Assembly: GCA_030686995.1 (NCBI GenBank)
Contig: CM060697.1
Coordinates: 108,694,706 to 108,758,705, forward strand
DNA: 64,000 nt
Reading direction: 5' to 3'
Source of the DNA: Artemisia argyi
Lineage: Eukaryota > Streptophyta > Magnoliopsida > Asterales > Asteraceae
The notes under the pieces: model-generated
Databases searched by the model: none
What the model was told of the DNA's origin: nothing
Seen by the model: only the letters and a program-made list of their open reading frames with translations
In this document: positions 22,988 through 34,251 of the stretch, one piece after another
How positions within the stretch are numbered: position 1 is the stretch's first letter
Layout: each line of letters opens with the position of its first letter
Program-made: the position numbers and the translations under genes

Positions 22988-23139
22988 ATCTTTAAAGGGA
23001 AGTGATTTGTAGTTTTGCACACTTTTATTTTTTATTGGGGCACTCCAATATACAAGCAGTTAAAGTATGTTGTTTGACGCACACATTAGAGTGTGCTAAT
23101 AAAAAGTAGGAGTGTGCAAATCATTTTCCCATCTTTAAA
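22988..23139. mobile_element. Short Mutator-type MITE, 134 bp, with 9-bp TSD and known empty site
   Basis: The element spans 22997-23130, begins GGGAAGTGATTTG and ends CAAATCATTTTCCC. The flanks ATCTTTAAA (22988-22996 and 23131-23139) are identical. Segmental copy 1 has a single GTCTTTAAATG at 10910-10920, the pre-insertion state, which proves both the borders and that insertion followed the duplication. Confidence 0.9.
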
Positions 23140-23481
23140 TGCCTCGAGATTCACCTCTTGTTAGATAGCAAGATGTGTTTTAGTGAGCACTTGCTACTTA
23201 TCTGCCTATTGTAGCCACGTACATTTGATCCATTCTTGTATAAGGAACAACCAACCGGCCTTTTGCCACCTTTGAACTATCACATTGCCTTTGTTTCGCT
23301 AGTCCTTGTGATAGGCTACAACCATGAGCACTACAAAGCCAGACCCGCACTATTGCTTCACAACATTAATACCTATGATGGATATTAGATTATTAGTCAA
23401 TGTCTCTATTGCGTTATTTTTTTCATCTTAAATTAACTAAGATCACGGTTTTATGTACATATGTTCACTGATATATTAAAG

Positions 23482-24097
23482 GATTTTGATTTGCAACATC
23501 GATATAACAGCTAAAATAAGTTATCAGACATGCGGCTTGGTGTTCTTGAAAATTAAAGACTTACAGCATCTACAATTTGGGTCACCAATATTCTTGGATT
23601 AATAACAGAGAACTCAAGATTACCAAGATGTAAAAACGAAGGTGACCCGCTATAGGGAAAAGAACAGAAACTCAGGATTACGTGTAATGGCAAAGTAGAC
23701 AGTGGTGTGTGTATACACATGTAAAGATGGAGGTATGATCACCACGGTGAAAAAAGAAGGCACAATGTAAGACTAACAATGTGGAATAAGATTTTGATTT
23801 GCAACATCGATATAACAGCTAAAATAAGTTATCAGACATGCGGCTTGGTGTTCTTGAAAATTAAAGACTTACAGCATCTACAATTTGGGTCACCAATATT
23901 CTTGGATTAATAACAGAGAACTCAAGATTACCAAGATGTAAAAACGAAGGTGACCCGCTATAGGGAAAAGAACTGAAACTCAGGATTACGTGTAATGGCA
24001 AAGTAGACAGTGGTGTGTGTATACACATGTAAAGATGGAGGTATGATCACCACGGTGAAAAAAGAAGGCACAATGTAAGACTAACAATGTGGAATAA
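23482..24097 (+). repeat. 308-bp perfect-period tandem duplication
   Basis: 23482-23789 is repeated as 23790-24097 with about one mismatch by eye (ACAGAAACTC versus ACTGAAACTC). Segmental copy 1 has a single unit. It is either a very recent event in copy 2 or a collapsed or duplicated assembly artefact. Confidence 0.95.
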
Positions 24098-24665
24098 CTA
24101 ACTTTGTTCGAAACAAACAAAACATAACAGTAACACAATACTATACGCATATGACTTCTTTCTTTTCATACAAATTACCGACTTAACCGGAAACAAACAA
24201 ACACATAAGACCTTTTCATTCCCTATTTTCATAAAGCATCTATAGGTTAGGAATATCACATGTTGCTTGTGACAATATAATATGCACGAACACGTACAAA
24301 ATGCACTAAAAAAGGAATCTGTGACTTATCTGATAGGATATGTACACTAATTTTATAATTTTAGACCTAGAAAATCAACAAGACTAAGACCAGTTCCACA
24401 TAACAAGACAAACGTACCAGAAACCTATTATATCTGGCTGCCCCTTCAAGAATCTTATTGTACCAATAAACATATAAGTCATCAAGATAACAATATAGTA
24501 ACGGTTAATCAAACAATAGCTACATATTATAAGTAAAAGAAATCGTTTTAAGGTTAACAATTGCCAGCCAAACATATTATAATAGGACGGAACTTGTACG
24601 TTTTATCATTGGCTTTATTCAAATATATTTTACTTATCTTAAGTTTCATCAATCATGCCCAAAAC

Positions 24666-24873
24666 AGCCCAACTATATAAAGGGATGAAGGACCACTTCT
24701 CTAGGTCACATTTGTGATTGTTAAACAAGCTTGAAACAAAGAAACAAGCAGGTGTGATATTCGTGTGGCTCCTCGGTTTGCTTTGCTTTTCTAAGCAGTA
24801 GATGAGCCGAACCAATATCACTCTTGCATTTTTCTTTGCCCAATTTTGAAGATGGCATTGCAGTTGAATCCAG
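24666..24873 (+). promoter_or_regulatory. Promoter-like region with possible first coding exon (copy 2)
   Basis: TATA box CTATATAAAG (about 24674-24683), conserved leader, ATG at 24851 opening M-A-L-Q-L-N-P, and donor at 24874. It parallels 12031-12236. Conservation of the ATG, frame and donor between diverged copies is modest support for a real exon. Confidence 0.35.
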
Positions 24874-24980
24874 GTATGCAAACTTTATTGTTTTATATGA
24901 TGGAAAATTAAACACATCAAACTCTCATCCTCCTTTGTAACACTTTTATCTACATTTTCTTAAACTAAAATAAGTATGTT

Positions 24981-25702
24981 GTTTACCTAAGGCTGTTAAG
25001 ATCGAGATCCTACCCATGCTCGTTTTTGTCTTTGCAAGATCAGGATTCGTGAGATCGGATCTAGATCGTAAAATCCCACCAAAGTATCTTATCTTGCTAT
25101 TAAGCGTTGATGGATCATAACGTTACACACTTAATTACATAACTATTAGACATCAAACACGAATTTCATAAGATAACCTAAGAAAAATATGACATTCAAA
25201 CATCCTAATAATAAAAATAGTGAAATACATTTAATTTGTTCAAGTTTTCAAAGCTAAATAAAAATAGTGAGACAAGAAAAAGAAAAAAAAAGACAGTCGT
25301 AAACATGCCAAAAATCGAAAAGATAAAAAGTTCATCTATTTCAAATGTTTCGGTAACTTCATTTACCACACCCAAATAAAATTTTGATTCTCTTTTAGAG
25401 TATTCATCACGGTTTTGTATGGTAGAAAAATATACATCTTGTAAAGAGTTTAAAACCAAAATATAATAATATAGTCATATAATAGCAAGGAAGGAATAAG
25501 GTTTTGACATAAAATAATAAGATAACTCATCAAATTGGTAAGATTGGATCTAAATCCGATCCTACGATCTTACGAACGATCCTATGATCTTATGTGCGAT
25601 CATAAAACACATATGATCCTGGAATGATCTTGGAAGTTTTTTGTTGGTAGGATCGTACGATCCTACAATCTAACTCATGATCTTAAAAGCCTTGGTTTAC
25701 CT
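24981..25702. mobile_element. GATC-rich hAT-like MITE, copy 2 (706 bp)
   Basis: The element spans 24989-25694 with perfect 8-bp TSDs GTTTACCT (24981-24988 and 25695-25702). It begins AAGGCTGTTAAGATCGAGATC and ends GATCTTAAAAGCCTTG. It is paralogous to 12356-13040, with the same interior and the same target site. Confidence 0.85.
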
Positions 25703-25793
25703 ATATGATGACTACTTGAATAGCGTCTCAATCTTGTTGACGAGACAAGATTCTTGCTATTGCCCTTGCTCATATTCGGCTCTAAATAAACCA

Positions 25794-25993
25794 TACTCCC
25801 TCCGTCCCAAATTATAAGTCCACTTTCATATTTTACAAAGTTTAAGAAAAGTGGGGCCCTTACAATACTAACCAATAAAAATTAATTCTCACCCACTTAC
25901 AAGCATTCTCATTGGTTTAAATTAAAAGTGAACATATAATTTTGGACAACCCAAATTGACAAAATGGACTTATAAAATGGGACGGAGGGAGTA
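25794..25993. mobile_element. Complete Stowaway MITE (Tc1/mariner type)
   Basis: 25796-25991, bounded by CTCCCTCCGTCCC and GGGACGGAGGGAG with TA duplications on both sides (25794-25795 and 25992-25993). The paralogous site in segmental copy 1 reads CCATATAACTTTTTT without the insert, which confirms the borders. It is non-coding and would need a mariner-type transposase from elsewhere. Confidence 0.97.
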
Positions 25994-26071
25994 TAACTTT
26001 TTTGATACATAAGAGAATGTGATATGAAAGTCAAACATGCAACCGCTAACTTGTTTTGCTTGATTGAGTTG

Positions 26072-26207
26072 GTTACATAAATCTAAGGTGAACGGCGTGT
26101 AAGGTTTTTGCCTAGAACACCACCCCCTTATCCTTTTGCCGCAAAAAAATGCCATCTCACAAGTTACATAAATCTAAGGTGAACGGCGTGTAAGGTGAAC
26201 GGCGTGA
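26072..26207 (+). repeat. 33-bp direct repeat with GTGAACGGCGTG motif
   Basis: GTTACATAAATCTAAGGTGA and the following 13 bases occur at 26072-26104 and 26163-26195. A third partial GTGAACGGCGTG follows immediately. Confidence 0.8.
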
Positions 26208-28050
26208 TGGGTGCTGCAATGGTTTTATTGAATGAGAAGATGATGCAACGTGAAGATGATGTCACATGAGCAAATAGTATTACCACACCCTCCACTCTAC
26301 AAATGTGTTAACTAGAGTCTGGTTACCACCACTATACAGTTCAAGTGTTTAAGCGTAAATGACCTTATTCTTTTTCCAAGCGGAATTTGAATGACTAACG
26401 CACATTAGTTTGGTTTGCTTAAACAACTTCCTAGGCATAAACTTTTGATGGAAGCTGCATAACCAGCTACTTAAGCGTCTAGCGCTCTTTAATATACAAA
26501 AGTGTACCAAAAGTACAGATTAATAGCTTTTTATCAACTCATGTTGATCAATATGGCCCTAAAGAACATGTCTGGGGTTGTGGCTGAATGATTAGGGTGA
26601 CCAATCAGCAGTGCGCATAGTGGCTTGGTTCTATACCAATATCTGTTCAAAAAGGATGAGAACACCCCAAAATAACCACACATCCTGTGGCAAACACCAG
26701 TTAGTAGCCATATTCTCATGGTTGTATCAGCATATATATAACCACAAATGATACAAAGTCCAACTATATAGATATCTAGTCTATTCGCTCTCCCCATGCT
26801 TCACAAAGGTTACTCGGTTGAGCCCATTCCACTAGCGTGGTTAATCCACAATTATGTTGGGAGATGACGAGTATCTAAACCCCACATCAACCAACAATGT
26901 CAAATCCCCTATCCATCAGATCAAGACCCCTCTAACTCTAATTCACCGATGTGCTGAACAGGGGTCCTAAAACTGAGCATGGATTAAGTAGTAAAATCAT
27001 GTTAATCAACTCCACACTGTATGTCAGTAACCAAGCAAATCCTAAGAAGAGCATGTATGTATCAACGGTTAAAGCTGCTTCCTAACTCCTGCAAACAAGC
27101 CTAACAGTGTGTACATTAAATCTGGTGCAGAATTGGGGTATGGTCACCTAACAGATCTATAGCTGTAACATACAGTAACGTGCTAGAGTCTAGAGTTGAA
27201 ATAACAGGTGGTTCAATATGAACACATTTTGGTCAGAACAACCCAACTTAAAAACTGGTCATAAATTGATCGAGTCAAGCCACCTTTTAAACGGCCTTGA
27301 CTTGCATAAACAACATATGTATGGATAACAGAATGTAGCATAGAAACTATCCCATATATTAGAGTGACCGGAAAATGCATATGGTCGTATAACGAAGACA
27401 ATCCCAAAATTTAGGTGCAAACAAAATTTGACAACAATAATGCCCAAATAGGAGATAAGATTGGTATATATCCAAAGACTATTTCTACATGATGAGCATA
27501 TAATGGAACGCAAATAACATTCCACTTAACTACTGTTTAACCAAACTTGAAACTTCATTTAACATCACAATTTTATAGTTCAGCACAGACTTGTAGATGA
27601 CTAACAATCAAACGTTAATCAGCTGGTTTGGCCGAATTTAAGTTTAAGACAATGTTCAACACAAACTCATCGGTTTACTTAAATCGAGTTTAACCACTAA
27701 TTTACGTGCCTCAAATAACCACATTGCACTATAAGAAACTTTTATGTATCATATAGAGTTGTAATGTAATAGATATTGTGGGTCTTGAAGATGAAACATA
27801 AGTAGTTTTGATCATGTCTTTGCACCTGTGGGTCAAGGACCAATTCAGTCGAGCTACATTCAATCAAAGCTTTTTTGCCCTAGCACTAATGACTCTTTTT
27901 GGAAAGAAAGGAATGCAGGGAACAAGTCTTTTCATTCCACTGGTTCTTGAAAGCTCTCAATCCCCCCTTCTCCTATATTGATTCTCCCTCTCGCAAACTA
28001 AGCGGCAGACCCAACGCAACGGACAGATAAGCTGACGCATCTCGTTTTCC
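26208..28050. other. Intergenic DNA, nothing recognised
   Basis: No ORF with protein-like composition, no tRNA-like structure and no clear transposon end. The short open frames on the minus strand (for example 26534-26797 and 27259-27525) look random. Confidence 0.5.
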
Positions 28051-28056
28051 ATAAAA

Positions 28057-28469
28057 GATCGAGCTTGATTGGCTCGTTTGTTAACCCACGCCTGAGCTCT
28101 AAAACTCGTTTACAATTACAAAATTTGTTCTAAAGCTCAAACATATGTTTATGAAACTTATGATAAACAATATTTTGCACTAAAAATGCAAGTGTACTAT
28201 ACTCATACTTATATTTTTTATACTTTCAAGTAAGATGTAATTTTCATATGGAAAAGGGAAATAGGTCTTATTTTTATAGTGCCCCATCACTCTCCATTTT
28301 TCTTACTTGAAAGTATAAAAAATATAAGTATCTCCTGCATTTTTAATGCAAAATAGTGTTTATCATAAGTTTCATAAACATTAGTTTGAGCTTTAGAACA
28401 AATTTTGTAATTGTAAACGAGTTTTCGAGCTGAAGCACGGGTTAACAAACGAGCCGATCAAGCTTGATC
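28057..28469. mobile_element. Foldback (long inverted repeat) element
   Basis: Two arms of about 175 bp are near-perfect inverted copies. The outer ends are GATCGAGCTTGATTGGCTCG and its counterpart at 28450-28469, and the inner arms run through TACTTTCAAGTAAGA. A spacer of about 50-60 bp separates them. No coding capacity. The arms resemble the terminal GAGC/GGCTCG-rich class of plant foldback/MULE-like MITEs, but I see no TSD. Confidence 0.8.
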
Positions 28470-28519
28470 TTTCATACGAGCATCTTAATCTTGAAAACAA
28501 GTTTATTGTAGAATTACAA

Positions 28520-28611
28520 AAAAATAAATAAATAAATAAATAAAATAACAATAACAACAACAACAACAACAACAACAACAATAACAATAATAATAATAAT
28601 AATAATAAATG
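28520..28611 (+). repeat. Compound microsatellite (AAAT)n-(AAC)n-(AAT)n
   Basis: Consecutive simple-repeat arrays next to the foldback element; non-coding. Confidence 0.95.
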
Positions 28612-28696
28612 AGCTTTGACCTCGAGCCGAATAGTTATTAAACGAGCCTAGCTTGTTTAGGCATAACTCGATTCGGCTCGTTAACACCCTCCTCCA

Positions 28697-28806
28697 AAGG
28701 ACAAATCAAATAACACCTAAATTCCTGTGGTCCCACAAATGATGGGAATTTAAGGACAAATCAAATAACACCTAAATTCCTGTGGTCCCACAAATGATGG
28801 GAATTT
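28697..28806 (+). repeat. 55-bp tandem duplication
   Basis: Two perfect copies of a 55-bp unit that starts AAGGACAAATCAAATAACAC (28697-28751 and 28752-28806). Confidence 0.95.
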
Positions 28807-29655
28807 TAATGCGCAACAGAAACAAATAGGCAAATAAAGAAATTAAAAGTTGATTACAAGTAGATACTGAGAAGATGAAACAATGAATCTCTAGCAAAAC
28901 AATGAGCAAACTAAGCAGACATGACGAAGACGATGATCTGTGAGCTTGCTTTCGCATTCAGATTCATTGTGGTATTGAAGATTTGGGGTTCCTTTATAAA
29001 TCCGTTCCCGTTCAATAACTAGTCGGACGGTCGGACCTACCATAGTTTAGCAACAAATTTACTCATTGGACTCATTATTTATTTTCCATAACCCAAAGGG
29101 ACCCCTTTTGGAAAAGCTCAGGTTAACCTGTTCGTTGTAGTACCTAAAATAGAGTATAGACTATAGACATAGCCAAAATCTAACCCTCACAATATAATCA
29201 GAAAACAATTTTTAAAATAAAAAAGCTAAACTCCAAATAAGCAAGACTACAAATTCCCAAGATAATTAGTTGCATCATTCATAAGTAAAATTCACCACAC
29301 AAAAGCCTAATCTGAAATGAAGAAAACCTTCAATGTAAATAAAACATAATTAAACATTGCTCTCAGGCTCGAAACGAAATTTAGTGGCGTATGATAAAGC
29401 TTCGAATGTTTTCAACGTCACATGAAAATCGTAATCCACCTGATTCATCTCGTCCTAAGGAAATTGGAAAAGCGCAACATCGTAACCCACCCGATTTTGA
29501 TATGTTATATTCGAAATGCGTAAATCCTACATAGAAGCGCCGTGCCACAATTTAGCGTTAATTCAGATTTTATTCGAGTACACCAGACGTTTATTAATAG
29601 CAAATGTTTGAGCGCATGGGTATGTATATATAGAGCTTTCATCACCTGAAAAACG
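28807..29655 (-). other. Downstream region / probable 3' UTR of the RRM gene
   Basis: No independent gene seen. On the minus strand a donor-like CAG/GTGATG lies 15 nt after the stop codon, so a 3'-UTR intron is possible. AT-rich sequence beyond about 29400 could hold the poly(A) site. Confidence 0.4.
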
Positions 29656-32600
29656 TCAACGTCTTCCACGACTCCCACCACCTGATCTTCCTGAGCCACC
29701 TGTCCTCACACCAGGATTGCGAGCAAATTGCATCCTTAAGATGCCCGAGTCTCGGTCATGCTCGTCAAACTTATAACCTGCAAAATCGAGTTCGACTGTT
29801 TTACACTACGCAACTAACCGGACTTTCTAATCTTGGGGATTAGCATCAGGTCATAGATGGAAACCGAACGTGAAGCTCTCTTACTGTTAATACTCGAGTT
29901 GATAAACAACGGATTATATATTAGTATATAAACGTATCGAAATCTTATATGCTCGCTCAAAGGACAAACCCGATACTTAAACCATTTACCGGCTTGCCCA
30001 GTTAAATTGTTTTCAGCATACCAAAAGGCAATGCGCGTTGAAACACATATAGAGTGTTTTCAAAATCCGGCTTATGGATATCTGATACGTTTACTTTTAT
30101 TATAATTAATAAGTTAATAATACTTCATATGTGGCTCTACTAACTGAAAGCAATGTCGTAGATTGGGGACTCTGCTGGGAGTGAAGAAACTGGCAATTGA
30201 AACTTATATACTTCAAAACTTCAAAGATTTTAAAGGGGGCATTTGGTTCGCAACATGTTTCTGTAAGGAATGGAATACGTCAGAGAAACTGGAATATTAA
30301 GAGCTTGGATCTGTCATGAGTTTGGCTAACAGGGAATGAAATGGAATTCAATTCCATTCTTTTGTAGTTTTTGTTTTGTTTATAACTATTGTTTTGGAGT
30401 TGGAATGTCAATATGGCTTTAGCCGAAGCAGCAAACTAGACCTTGCAGCATCAATGATTAAAAGAAGATCAAATATAGTAGAGAAGACAAAATGGGAGCA
30501 AAACGATTTTAGAAAACGGTAGTTCTGTCAACAATAAAATTCAAATGCAATTGTGAAAGATCCCTGGGGATTAAAGAATTGTCTAAAAACCTCCATTTGA
30601 AGAAATCTACAGATTCCATTGGAAATGAATTCCGTCCTTTTTACGACCAGGACTGAGAATGAAATTTTGCACTTTCGCTGGAATGTACGAACCAAACATG
30701 CCCCATCGGCTTCACAAATATGGTGGGTAGAGGGAGAGAATAAACAACGTTCACCTCATCCTTGACATCATTCCTTTCAACTAGAAGAAATAGTGTGTAG
30801 AGTACAATACCGGGAAACCCTCTTATAGAGAGTAATTTTTCAGTTATGTAATGGAACTTAACAGCTACAGTGCCTTTCGATACAACCACCAAGCCACCAT
30901 TTAAAGTTAGAAATTAACATATCGCCTTTGAGAAGAACGATAATGAATAATTCATCTAGCCACTTGTAACTGGTTGATGACAAGGGTTGGGTCAAATCAA
31001 GTTCAGATACAGCAGAGGAGTATCCTTTCCAAAAATAAGAGCAAACCAATTTGTACAAACAACAAGAACATAAAATTGCATGTAAGAAGAACACGAATGT
31101 ACCGTGTAGTGCATCTTTAGCAGTAGCTGCCTCGGCTGGACTCTCAAAATCAACGAAACAGAGTACCAGCGGATCCCCCTTGGACTGTAAAAGCCAAAAC
31201 ACTATATCTTAATATACATGTAAATAAACAGAAATAGCTGGATTAGAATCTAGTAATATGCCCAAACTGCCCTTGCGATAATCCCCAAAATCCAACTAAA
31301 AAGTTTTACGTTCCATCATATATTTATCATAATTTTGTGTAGGGGCAAATAGATCATTTCACTCCACAAATTTCCAGAAAGGTATAACGTTTAAAGTACA
31401 TGAGGGGTACAATAAGTATAATAAAAAGTTAGTAAGTGCATGCTGCAAACAGGTTTACTCTTACATGTCTGGATTCCTTGGTCACAAGTCGGACTTCCTT
31501 GTAGCCCACAAAAGGACGAAATATATCTGTCAAACTCGGGTGAAGGAACTAAACAGATATGAAAAATTAATATGCTTCCTAATCTATAACGAATCTCAAA
31601 TTCACGATCAGCTCGTCTTTGAGAAAACAAATAAGTAATATATTGAAAGTGCAAAGTATTAGTTTTAAGAACAATGACAGATGGAAAAGGATACGAGCCA
31701 CTTCTCTGCGCGAACAATTAGAAGGCAAACCCTCAACAAAGAGTGTATTGCTGGCATCAGGAGGCAAAGCAATTTCAGGCCTCCTGCCTACTAGCCCTGT
31801 ATCCCGAGCTTTTGCAGCAGCTGCTGCTGCTACTGCAAGATCCACACCCGCCAGGCCCATACCCATCAGGCGAGGATCTTCTTGAAGACGGCCACCAAGT
31901 CCCGTATTTATGGGTCTAGCAGACTCGATGCCACCAAATGGTGGAAGTTGCTGGTATAATAGATTAGCATGTAAGAACTACAGCTATATAAAATGATGTC
32001 GCCATTTTGACCCATTTACTTATTAATGGGGCAATTCAGGTTATGTTATATATCCTAATTGGTCAAACGAATAGAGTCATACAAGTTAGCTTAAAAAAAG
32101 TGGGAGCAAAGTGTTGAACAGGACAAAAGTCGCTCAAAGCCTATCTTTTATTCACAAAACTTCCTCAACATTTTCTATAAAAAAAAGTTTATTTAAAATA
32201 TTGTGATCACTTTGACACACAAATTATTTTTTAAGACATGCATTTGCCTGAACAAGAAGTGTTTCGGATGAACCCAACCCAACCCTTTTCAACAATCCCC
32301 ATAAATACCAGTTCTGACCTGACCCCGTTTTTACCAAGTACACAACCCGTTTGACCCACCTGTTCTGGCCCCTCTATGGCTCTAAATATAAATATTATAG
32401 TTGCACAATCAGCACTGTATATAGACATACCGCTACACGCAAGTAACGATCATAAGATGCCCCAATGGTGTCAGAGTCTTTAACCACCAGGTGGGTGTGG
32501 GTTCCTCTCTCATCATCTCGAGCAAAATAGCCAGGCATGTCACCACCACCAGAAACATCTACGATGTGAACCAAATCAGCATAATAAAGACATGACATAA

Positions 32601-34251
32601 ACACACAATTTTGTTTCCATTACTTCGTATTCGTTACTGTAACAATGTAACCTTCTTCAGTCATACTATAGATTTAGCCCTTTCCTACTCTTTGTGCATA
32701 TACTCTACCCTCCTCCCAAATCTTGCGGGCTATTAGAATGAATTTGATTCTAAGCTTCCGAAATACTAAAAAGCATGACTCATCAATAACGTACGTGTTT
32801 TTCAGTGACTATTCTTTAGCCCTGGAAACAAAATGCAGTCATTTATGTATGTGTGTAACCAATACAAAAAATGTATGATTCTAAATATTTTAATCACATT
32901 TACCAACAGAAATTCACAAGCAGAGATACCGAAACAATTTAAATACCCTCTACAAGAAAGTAAATACGTGTTACTCTTTCTACAGAACCTAAAAAGATCT
33001 GAAATATATCATTGCTACTTATCCCCTACTAACAGCAAAGTTTATGAAAACCAATCAAAGATGTAATGTTTAATTGCAGAGAAGAAGAAAAACATTGGAC
33101 TTTATAATCATCAGCTAGTAAAGAAACCAGATGTCCAGATTAAAGACCTCATGGCTTCTGTAAAGCAACGTGTTTCAAAATCAACATCTGATTATGCAAA
33201 AAGGATAGCGAGAGATTTGTTACTTCCTAGGTCGAAACAGCTAGTCGAGCCCCTTCCGTTTTATTACTTATGCAGATCCTTAAGTATAACAAATTTAACA
33301 AACAAATTTTATTTTTTATTTTTTATTTTTTTTAATGGCATGATATATTAGAAAACTAGCTAGAAGATAGAAACACCAAAACACCAACATAGAACACCCA
33401 GCAACAAGAGACGTAGAACCTCGAGAAACAACCAAAAACAGCTCCTACAAAGCCGACACCGATAAAAAGAAAAGGCTAAAGCTAAATTGACACCCGACAA
33501 ACCCAAAGACACCTAAAAACCCGATAAAAGAACAACTCCATGATCATCCCCTATCATCGAAGCATCAACGACTTTGCGATCGCAAAAAATTACTACGCCA
33601 AAAGACGGAGCTCTTTGTGAGCTTGGGACTATCTTAATCTAGGAGAAACGTCTTTTAATTCTTTTATCTTCGAAGCATCAAAAACAAAATCTGATATGCA
33701 GATACATACTTTACACATTCCAGCCCTAATCAACATACTACAGTTCGCACCACATTACAAAATCCCGAATTAGTTCAATCACTGTTTCCCCTTAAGTGGC
33801 GCCTAGGTGGAGCAAAACGGCTAGTTAAACCCTACTGTTTTATCCCTAACCAACATACTACACACGGAGCATCAAATTACAGATCCCTAACTTATTAAAT
33901 TTTCAAGTGACCGAAAAGACATCCAATCCAATCCAATCATAAATATTAAAAGCTTATTCGTGAAGCGATAGTACTCATACTACACACGGAGCATCAAATT
34001 ACACCCTAAAATCATAATTTATAAGAAAACCCTAAAATCATAATTTATAAAAAAAAAAATAATAATAATAAAAAAATAAATAAATAAAATAGAAAATAAA
34101 CGGAAATTATACCGTAATCGGAACGCTGTCGTTTTCCCATAACTGAATGCTGCTGCTGCTGCTGCTGTTGCTGTTGTTGTTGCTGGAGTTGTTGTTGTTG
34201 TTGTTGTTGTCTAGCTTCACCGCCGCCGTATTTCCAGTATGAATCACCCAT
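29656..34251 (-). CDS. RRM protein of the plant nuclear-speckle RNA-binding (NSR-like) family
   Basis: Six exons on the minus strand: 34251-34113, 32558-32431, 31950-31695, 31526-31465, 31184-31103 and 29777-29656, all GT-AG with matching phases, giving 262 aa. It starts M-G-D-S-Y-W-K-Y, then a glutamine tract (about residues 15-34), then G-K-R-Q-R-S-D-Y. A conserved linker contains D-S-D-T-I-G-A-S-Y-D-R-Y. One C-terminal RRM (about 157-240) has R-N-P-2 N-T-L-F-V-E-G-L and RNP1-like L-V-L-C-F-V-D-F (201-208). The tail is basic and Gly/Arg/Ser-rich. The order and motifs match plant NSRa/NSRb-type proteins, which bind pre-mRNA and lncRNA in nuclear speckles and modulate alternative splicing; that role is inferred from family. 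Length is close to relatives. It is the only clearly intact host gene here. Confidence 0.9.
30235..30704. mobile_element. MITE-like element in the last intron of the RRM gene
   Basis: GGGGGCATTTGGTTCG on the left and, reversed, GGGGCATGTTTGGTTCGTAC on the right form a short TIR typical of plant Tourist/hAT-type MITEs. I could not identify a matching TSD, so the superfamily is open. Confidence 0.4.
32600..34112. other. First intron of the RRM gene; assorted repeats
   Basis: The intron contains a duplicated TACTACACACGGAGCATCAA tract (33848 and 33975), a ~27-bp tandem ACCCTAAAATCATAATTTAT repeat (about 34003-34050) and A-rich runs. A short plus-strand frame at 33151-33300 has protein-like composition, but I cannot identify it. 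Confidence 0.5.
34144..34210 (-). repeat. CAG/CAA repeat encoding the poly-Q tract
   Basis: Mixed CAG and CAA codons (about 19 Gln with one Leu) in exon 1 of the RRM gene. The interruption by CAA would slow slippage compared with pure CAG. Confidence 0.9.

Larger units (their letters stand above)
22533..26026 (+). repeat. Segmental duplication, copy 2
   Basis: Collinear with 10544-13175. It carries the same promoter-like unit and GATC-rich MITE, plus later insertions and a local tandem duplication absent from copy 1. The identity is high in some blocks but not recent-looking overall, with many point differences and small indels. Confidence 0.9.

Noticed and set aside
33151..33351. 66-aa plus-strand frame in intron 1 of the RRM gene
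   Set aside because: The first ~35 residues look protein-like, but there is no identifiable family, no splice context and a nonsense-like tail; not enough to call a gene.
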